This document shows, in pieces, positions 30,686 to 35,448 of a stretch of 35,448 bases of DNA. The translations under genes were made by a program, and so were the position numbers. Source of the DNA: a virus; IMG/VR virus record IMGVR_UViG_3300025115_000036, positions 1 through 35,448 of that record, one strand, 5' to 3'. Numbering within the stretch: the stretch's first letter is position 1; each line of letters opens with the position of its first letter. The notes under the pieces were generated by a model. The model ran no database searches. It was not told the DNA's origin and saw only the letters and a list, made by a program, of their open reading frames with translations.

Positions 30686-32728
30686 CTATGCCATTGAATA
30701 TGGGGATTCGGCATAAGATATCCTATCATTTGCGTTTATAGGTAATGTGGGAGAATCCATAGTATTCATTGGTATGTTAGCAACTTGTGTATTTGTTTGT
30801 GGTGTTGTACTTACTGGTTGTTTTGATATAGCTCCAACGAGTTGTTTATTACCATACACAATAGCATTGTAAATATTTTGTAACAATTTGACATTCATAA
30901 ATTGAAGTTTATTCAAATTATGTAATGCACTTAATGAAGAATCAGATGGTTTTGCTTGGCCCCCTTGTCTTCGAGCAGCCTCTTGTTTTTTTCTTGCTTC
31001 TTCTTGTCTTTTATATTTTTCAGCCCACATTTCTCTCTGTTTTACTGTACCAAAAGCAGCAGTAACAACAGAATCTTCTTCACTCCCTTTAATAAATGCC
31101 CGACGCATTTCTTCATTTTTATACTCAGTATTTATTGAAGCTATTTCAGCAAGAGCCGCTATTCTTCGGTCGCGCAATTCTTCATCAAAACCTGGCATTT
31201 TCCATGCGGGGGGTTCTGTTTGGTCTTTAAGAGCAAATGTAGGCATTATTGGTGTTTGCGGCTCTGTTTGGTCTTTAACAGCTGGCTTTAGCCATTCTGG
31301 CATTATTGGTGTTTGCGGTGCAACAGGAGGTGTTATTGATGTTGCTACCGCAACTTGTGCAACAGAAGGAGAAGGTGATGGAGAAGGAGTTGGTGAAGGT
31401 GTAGAGGTTGCTTTTTTTTCTGCTTCTTTGGCTACTGCGGGTTCTGATTTCTTTTGTTCTTCTTTTGGTGCGCCTTCTTTACTATCTTCATCAGATATTA
31501 TACCAAAAAATTCTAATGGTTTCCTTAATGCCCATGGTAAATCATTTAATTTCTTTTTAATCCAATCTTTTACTTTTTGTATCCAAGAAACCTTGGAAGG
31601 TTTCCCTTTTCCTTTTTCTTCTTTTTCATTAAACAAACTTAAAAGTGTTTCAAATCCATATACAAGAGCACCACCACCAGGTGCAAAAGTAATTAACCCA
31701 TTAATTAATTCTCTTAGACTATATAAAACATTACCAGATTTCAAAGCTTGCCATGCTTTGCCCCATCTTATAAAGGTGCCAATTATAGGCATATATGGTG
31801 CCGCTTTCATATATTTACGACCAATCCATGTTCCTATTTGTTTTAGAATATCTAATTTTGCTTTAGATTTTTCACTGCCTGTTTTACCAGCAGTTTTCAT
31901 ATCTAGCCAAGCATTTAATGCATCAAATCCTAATACTAGTGGAATAGCTACAACTGTACCACCTGGTATTAAATTCAATAATCCACTTAAACCCGCCAAA
32001 ATTTCAATCACCCCGCCTGTGACATCACCACTTTTAAATCTTGCAATGGCAAATCCAACAGATAATATACTTCCTATTAATGGGATTTTTTTAAGAATTT
32101 TTAATAGCGGGGTAAAGAATTTGCCCATTTTTAAAAGCATTCCACCAAGTTTTGTTCCTTTTAATAGCCCCATTGCCATTTTACCCGCGCCGCCAATCAT
32201 AGACATAAATCCTTTTGTTAAGCGCTGAAATAATAACATAGAAGCTTTTAACCCAACTTTTGATAGCATTTTCATACTACCTCTTAAAGCATTATCATTC
32301 ATCATTCCATATATTGCTGCTGTGATGCCTACAACAAGTAAACCAGTTGCAATTTTGAATAATGAAAGAGGTTTTTTGGTATCTATTTTTTCTTTGAATT
32401 TATCAATTGGAGATTGTTTTTTTGCTGTTGTTGTAGCTAATTGAGATATTTTTGTTAATTTGGTATCTTCTTTATATTTCTTTTGAACTTCAAAAAATTG
32501 TGTAAAGAGTATGTTCGCAATGTTTATTAAACGAGATTTTTCATTACTTTCGAGAGCTGGTTTAACTTTTTCCTTTTTTGATTTTTGGATAAAAGAAGAA
32601 CCTTCATTTGAAGGAATCACACCTTTAGGTACACCTTTATCAGCATTTTCAGGTGTATTATTATCAACAACCTTTATAAAACGACTAAATAAATCGTCTT
32701 TATTTCCATTATTTTCATCTCGTGGCAC
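30686..32728 (-). CDS. probable tape measure protein with duplicated hydrophobic module
   Basis: A 680-residue protein from a GTG. It has an N-terminal polar region (1-120), a membrane-type helix (LFKIATGLLVVGITAAIYGM, 123-142), Met/Gly/Lys-rich helices (150-215), and two related modules, at 215-276 (IPLIGS, KSGDVTGG, NLIPGG) and at 313-366 (MPIIGT, KSGNVLYS, FAPGGG). A Pro/Thr/Ser linker with TPSPTPSPSPS follows, then the repeat PQTPIMP-x-DQTEP and a helical C-terminus. This composition and the position near junction and hub genes fit a tape measure that may also insert into the host membrane. T4 gp29 has 590 residues. It could instead be another hub or pilot protein. Confidence 0.65.
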   Translation of the reverse strand: MPRDENNGNKDDLFSRFIKVVDNNTPENADKGVPKGVIPSNEGSSFIQKSKKEKVKPALESNEKSRLINIANILFTQFFEVQKKYKEDTKLTKISQLATTTAKKQSPIDKFKEKIDTKKPLSLFKIATGLLVVGITAAIYGMMNDNALRGSMKMLSKVGLKASMLLFQRLTKGFMSMIGGAGKMAMGLLKGTKLGGMLLKMGKFFTPLLKILKKIPLIGSILSVGFAIARFKSGDVTGGVIEILAGLSGLLNLIPGGTVVAIPLVLGFDALNAWLDMKTAGKTGSEKSKAKLDILKQIGTWIGRKYMKAAPYMPIIGTFIRWGKAWQALKSGNVLYSLRELINGLITFAPGGGALVYGFETLLSLFNEKEEKGKGKPSKVSWIQKVKDWIKKKLNDLPWALRKPLEFFGIISDEDSKEGAPKEEQKKSEPAVAKEAEKKATSTPSPTPSPSPSPSVAQVAVATSITPPVAPQTPIMPEWLKPAVKDQTEPQTPIMPTFALKDQTEPPAWKMPGFDEELRDRRIAALAEIASINTEYKNEEMRRAFIKGSEEDSVVTAAFGTVKQREMWAEKYKRQEEARKKQEAARRQGGQAKPSDSSLSALHNLNKLQFMNVKLLQNIYNAIVYGNKQLVGAISKQPVSTTPQTNTQVANIPMNTMDSPTLPINANDRISYAESPYSMA

Positions 32729-32733
32729 ATAAT

Positions 32734-32739
32734 TATTTA
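32734..32739 (-). promoter_or_regulatory. late-type promoter element (TTAAATA) before a GTG
   Basis: TTAAATA on the minus strand with a 5-base spacer to the GTG at 32728. The spacing picks out the GTG rather than an out-of-frame ATG two bases upstream. It overlaps the stop of the upstream gene. Confidence 0.6.
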
Positions 32740-33483
32740 ACTATTATGTGCGGTTTCAAAAAATGATGGGTCAATATCTATCGTATCATTTTCAACGGTG
32801 AGATATTTTAATTCAATTTCACGCAATTTTTCGATATAATTGATAACCTGTTTGTTTAATGAAAGGGGAAGTTTCTCAATAATCTTAATTTTTTGAGGTG
32901 TATTCAAGTCTTTAAAATTAAGTTTTTCGTTATCAAATTCAACAGAATCAATATATTTGATAATTTCATGAATATAAATAGCACTAACATTATCACTCAA
33001 TTTATTATCTTTTTGTTGCTCAACCAAATCTTCACATTTGGAAATAATTTTGCTTTCAGTATCTAATGTTGGAATACTACAATTAATTGTAATGCCATAT
33101 TCTTCAAATTTGGGTTCTGTTTCAACAGAATATACATCTACTTTAATAGCTTCCACTATTTCTTTCAAGTTATAAACTTTGTCGTCTTGTTTAAGTTCTG
33201 CACCTAATGCATTTATTCTTAATTGAATAACAATAGGAATCCTGTCCATAACAAAAAACGTTTCCTCAGGACCGTTTTCAACAATTATATCATTTAATAA
33301 TCTTGTAAAGCGAACAGCGCCAGTTGGCCCATCTGCTAAAGAAGCAATAAGATTTTTTTGTTGACCAAGACTTAGTGGTTTAAATTTCAAATTTTTCTTT
33401 AATCTGGGAACAAAAATGCTTACTTTATTAGTATTCAGCGCTTCAATTTTTTCGAAAAAGGCATTAATTGTTGGATTACTCAT
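32737..33483 (-). CDS. baseplate hub assembly protein, T4 gp26-like
   Basis: A 248-residue protein from ATG 33483, four bases after the preceding stop; the frame from 33516 would overlap it. The N-terminal VSIFVPRLKKNLKFKPLSLGQQKNLIASL (about 21-49) has the strand-strand-helix of the T4 baseplate-protein family (PF12322), in which a basic turn and F-x-P-L are kept. The remainder is helical, with KIKIIEKLPLSLNKQVINYI and a final acidic tail. Proteins of this group help the hub assemble and may not be in the finished particle. Confidence 0.68.
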   Translation of the reverse strand: MSNPTINAFFEKIEALNTNKVSIFVPRLKKNLKFKPLSLGQQKNLIASLADGPTGAVRFTRLLNDIIVENGPEETFFVMDRIPIVIQLRINALGAELKQDDKVYNLKEIVEAIKVDVYSVETEPKFEEYGITINCSIPTLDTESKIISKCEDLVEQQKDNKLSDNVSAIYIHEIIKYIDSVEFDNEKLNFKDLNTPQKIKIIEKLPLSLNKQVINYIEKLREIELKYLTVENDTIDIDPSFFETAHNS

Positions 33484-33487
33484 AACA

Positions 33488-34291
33488 TTAATTATTACTT
33501 GGGATTTGTAATGCACTATTTTCTTCTTTCATTTCATCTGTATATAAGCGACTATAAACTAATAATTCTTTAAAAGGCCTTTCAATTATGAAATTTGAAT
33601 TTAATTTTCGGGATAGTGTATAAATTAATTCGTAAAAATAATCTAATGAATATCCCGAATACATCCCTTTTAAAAATAAAAATGCTTGTGGGCTGAGAAA
33701 ATTAATTGTAAACGGGTTTCCACCTAAACTAGTAGTTGGATTAATTAAAACTGCTTCATATTTCATTAATTGTTCTTCCGCATATTTTACAATTACATTA
33801 TAAGCTTTCGCTGGTAATTGATTAATAATAGTTTCTCTTTCTGTATGTGTTATATCATTTAAATCAATAGTTTCCCCTGAAGATAATATTATTGATTGTA
33901 TTGTGTGTGTATAAATATCAGCAGGTTTTAAAATGAAAGAATGGGGCAAATCAAAAATATATGTAATACCATCATCCATTATTTTATATTTTGCATTAAT
34001 TTCACCTAAATTGAAAATGGATTTTAATAATAAATCTGCATTTATTGTTACATTATGTGTCTCTGTAACCAAATCTAGTGTATCACTGACACACAATTCA
34101 TATAATTTTATTAATGCATAACACTTTTCAATAACATTATATTTATAGGACTCTATAATAAAATTATCAAAAAAATCACAAACATATTCATTTGTGGAGA
34201 AATTACACAATTTTGTTAATTTTATTAAATTATTAAATGTAAATTCTCTTAAAACTAAATTGTTTTTATAAGGTGTTACTAGGCAATACAT
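33488..34291 (-). CDS. baseplate hub assembly chaperone-type protein (gp51/gp26-like)
   Basis: A 267-residue protein, mainly helical, with an N-terminal LVTPYKNNLVLREFTFNNLIKL and a middle DITHTERETIINQLPAKAYN. The C-terminal end DYFYELIYTLSRKLNSNFI, then FKELLVYSRLYTDEMK, is like the C-terminal end of T4-type hub assembly proteins such as gp51 (pattern recognition). It begins 26 bases inside the upstream gene and sits directly before the gp26-type gene, and the two probably act together. No slippery sequence was seen at either overlap. Confidence 0.6.
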   Translation of the reverse strand: MYCLVTPYKNNLVLREFTFNNLIKLTKLCNFSTNEYVCDFFDNFIIESYKYNVIEKCYALIKLYELCVSDTLDLVTETHNVTINADLLLKSIFNLGEINAKYKIMDDGITYIFDLPHSFILKPADIYTHTIQSIILSSGETIDLNDITHTERETIINQLPAKAYNVIVKYAEEQLMKYEAVLINPTTSLGGNPFTINFLSPQAFLFLKGMYSGYSLDYFYELIYTLSRKLNSNFIIERPFKELLVYSRLYTDEMKEENSALQIPSNN

Positions 34292-34979
34292 AAGAAGAAT
34301 TATTCATTTGTGGGATAGGTATTGGAGTTACTGGTGGATTTAAATAACTCGCGGAAAAGTTTGAGGCGCTTTTGCTGTTTTTCTCTGGTAATTGTTCATA
34401 ATTTTCACATAAAAATGAAACTGTTTTTACAATAAAATCTGTATTTGTGTAGTTTAAGGCTGCACCACCTTCGGTATTTACAGGAACACATTTATGAAAT
34501 CTATAACCTTTTCTAAAATTTCCATCATTACCATATTGTTTTATAGTAATAGTTGCTTTTAATTTTGTCAAAACTAAGCCTTCAATACCCACAGCAATAA
34601 TCCAAGGTCTAAATACAAAGTGTTCAATATCTTCATGAGTTTCAAGAAAATTAATTGTAAATAACCTACTGCTAAAATCTGCCCTATTATTCAATGCATA
34701 TCCTGGCAAAAACCCCCCTGAATTTTCAAAATTAACCGGAAATACAGTTAATGTTTCACTAGGAATGGTGATTTCTTGTGCTACTAATATATTTCCTTCA
34801 CCTATATAATCATCAATTTCTTTTACTAATCCCCACTTTTCTTTTGCATTTCCTACAGCACTAGCTATATCACTGCCACTTACACCAGAAATATCGACTG
34901 TCCAAAAAACAGGTAATGGTAAAAGTAATGCGTCGTCTTTTGAAAAACGATCAAGGAAGTTTTGTACATGGTTAGCCAT
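34266..34979 (-). CDS. tail tube-like or tube-junction protein (gp54-type, tentative)
   Basis: A 237-residue beta-rich protein. The section SRLFTINFLETHEDIEHFVFRPWIIAVG (about 105-132), then ATITIKQYGNDGNFRKGYRFHKCVP and IVKTVSFLCENYEQL, has the strand order of tail-tube-fold proteins. It is followed by a Pro/Asn/Ser-rich tail. The neighbouring upstream gene is the tail tube itself, so this may be a tube initiator or a second tube-type protein. It has its own late-type element. Confidence 0.6.
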   Translation of the reverse strand: MANHVQNFLDRFSKDDALLLPLPVFWTVDISGVSGSDIASAVGNAKEKWGLVKEIDDYIGEGNILVAQEITIPSETLTVFPVNFENSGGFLPGYALNNRADFSSRLFTINFLETHEDIEHFVFRPWIIAVGIEGLVLTKLKATITIKQYGNDGNFRKGYRFHKCVPVNTEGGAALNYTNTDFIVKTVSFLCENYEQLPEKNSKSASNFSASYLNPPVTPIPIPQMNNSSYVLPSNTL

Positions 34980-34986
34980 CTGTTAT

Positions 34987-34992
34987 TATTTA
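34987..34992 (-). promoter_or_regulatory. late-type promoter element (TTAAATA)
   Basis: TTAAATA on the minus strand with a 7-base spacer to the ATG at 34979, in the 30-base gap after the tube gene. Confidence 0.5.
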
Positions 34993-35009
34993 ATGGCTAA
35001 TTTTGTTTA

Positions 35010-35448
35010 TTAATTATTTGAATGAAGCAAATTAGCAAAATCATCATAAAAATGATATGCAAAGGTCACTGTAAAGTTCTTAACTTCACCAGTACCATCA
35101 GCAATCGCATAATCAATGGGTGAAATATCTCGAATGGACACTCCTATCAAATCGATTAATCTTACTGGTACTAATTTTCTATCAATTACTTCAAGAGAAA
35201 TGATATTTCCCCTTCCCGGCATACCATATTCACCAGTTGATGATACATCATTAAAAACTACACGAGAAGCCGCTTCTAATTTTGTACGAAGTTCAACTTT
35301 TTCGTCGTGATAAAATTCAATTGAATATGATTCAGATCCAGTATATGTTGCTTTACCTGGTACATTAAATTGAAGACCAAAATAATTAACTGGTTTATTT
35401 TCAATAGCACGACCTGGTAAAGTTGCTGTTCTTGCATAAACTAATTCT
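35010..35448 (-). CDS. tail tube protein, T4 gp19-like (5' end outside window)
   Basis: The frame stays open from the stop at 35010 to the window edge (145 codons seen), so the apparent ATG at 35222 is internal. The visible part starts RTATLPGRAIENKPVNYFG, then LQFNVPGKATYTGSESYSIEFYHDE and VELRTKLEAA. This is the characteristic tube-protein sequence of T4-like phages: a LPG-R loop, strand-P-G turn, beta strand, then helix. It ends in paired beta strands and FYDDFANLL. The tube protein forms the inner tail channel through which DNA passes. Confidence 0.82.
   Translation of the reverse strand, partial: ELVYARTATLPGRAIENKPVNYFGLQFNVPGKATYTGSESYSIEFYHDEKVELRTKLEAASRVVFNDVSSTGEYGMPGRGNIISLEVIDRKLVPVRLIDLIGVSIRDISPIDYAIADGTGEVKNFTVTFAYHFYDDFANLLHSNN

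Noticed and set aside
31428-32228. Plus-strand reading frame of 266 codons
   Set aside because: It lies entirely antisense to the probable tape measure gene, has no promoter element in front, and its composition mirrors the gene opposite.
33483-34291. Possible programmed frameshift between the two hub assembly genes, as in tape measure chaperones
   Set aside because: There is a normal stop, a 4-base gap and a good ATG; no slippery heptamer with a following structure was seen.
35010-35222. Separate 70-residue gene
   Set aside because: The frame continues open to the window edge and the added sequence is typical of the tail tube protein.

Overview
This window is a piece of the genome of a T4-like contractile-tailed phage (a myovirus in Caudoviricetes), very A+T-rich and gene-dense. 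No gap between genes reaches 300 bases, and I saw no tRNA, integrase, transposase or CRISPR array. T4-type assignments rest on protein motifs: RNase H-type exonuclease, gp61-type primase, gp44-type clamp loader, dUTPase, gp6, gp25, gp53, a hub protein, gp26/gp51-type hub assembly proteins and a gp19-type tail tube. Many structural genes have no recognisable relative. The host cannot be fixed. Starts show no consistent Shine-Dalgarno sequence. Two early promoters match the sigma70 consensus, which argues against a Bacteroidota-type promoter system.

Layout. (1) 1-2789, plus strand: a replication block with the end of a possible sliding clamp, two unknown small genes, the exonuclease and the primase. 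(2) 2820-4391: a minus-strand virion-type gene, then three small plus-strand genes, one a membrane zinc-ribbon protein behind a consensus sigma70 promoter. (3) 4377-22181, minus strand: a glycosyltransferase, then (in reverse order of transcription) adhesins and fibres (5224-10593), large unknown baseplate or tail proteins (10620-19862), and the gp6- and gp25-type wedge proteins. (4) 22225-25097, plus strand: six small genes. At least five begin with a shared short helix that looks like a capsid-targeting propeptide; they are candidates for internal head proteins delivered with the DNA. (5) 25094-26493, minus strand: dut and the gp44-type clamp loader as a small early operon. (6) 26541-27002, plus strand: a possible small terminase. 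(7) 26999-35448, minus strand: tail tube, tube junction, hub assembly, probable tape measure, gp53 and hub genes.

The most striking signal is regulatory. Fifteen virion-type genes or gene blocks carry TAAATA (fully TATAAATA once, the T4 late-promoter octamer), and in nine cases the hexamer lies exactly 5 nt before the start codon. With T4 geometry, transcription would begin on or next to the start codon. Two sigma70-type early promoters are also placed so that the predicted +1 falls on or within 1 nt of the start codon. Genes inside blocks that lack such a site mostly start by overlap with the previous stop codon. I propose that both temporal classes of this phage are expressed from leaderless or nearly leaderless mRNAs, with downstream genes translated by coupling.

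Other notable items are the family of targeting-type N-termini, including a 29-nt near-identical DNA copy at the start of two genes; a dyad-symmetric array at 23084-23167; and a 15-bp perfect palindrome plus a 12-bp tandem repeat inside the largest adhesin gene.
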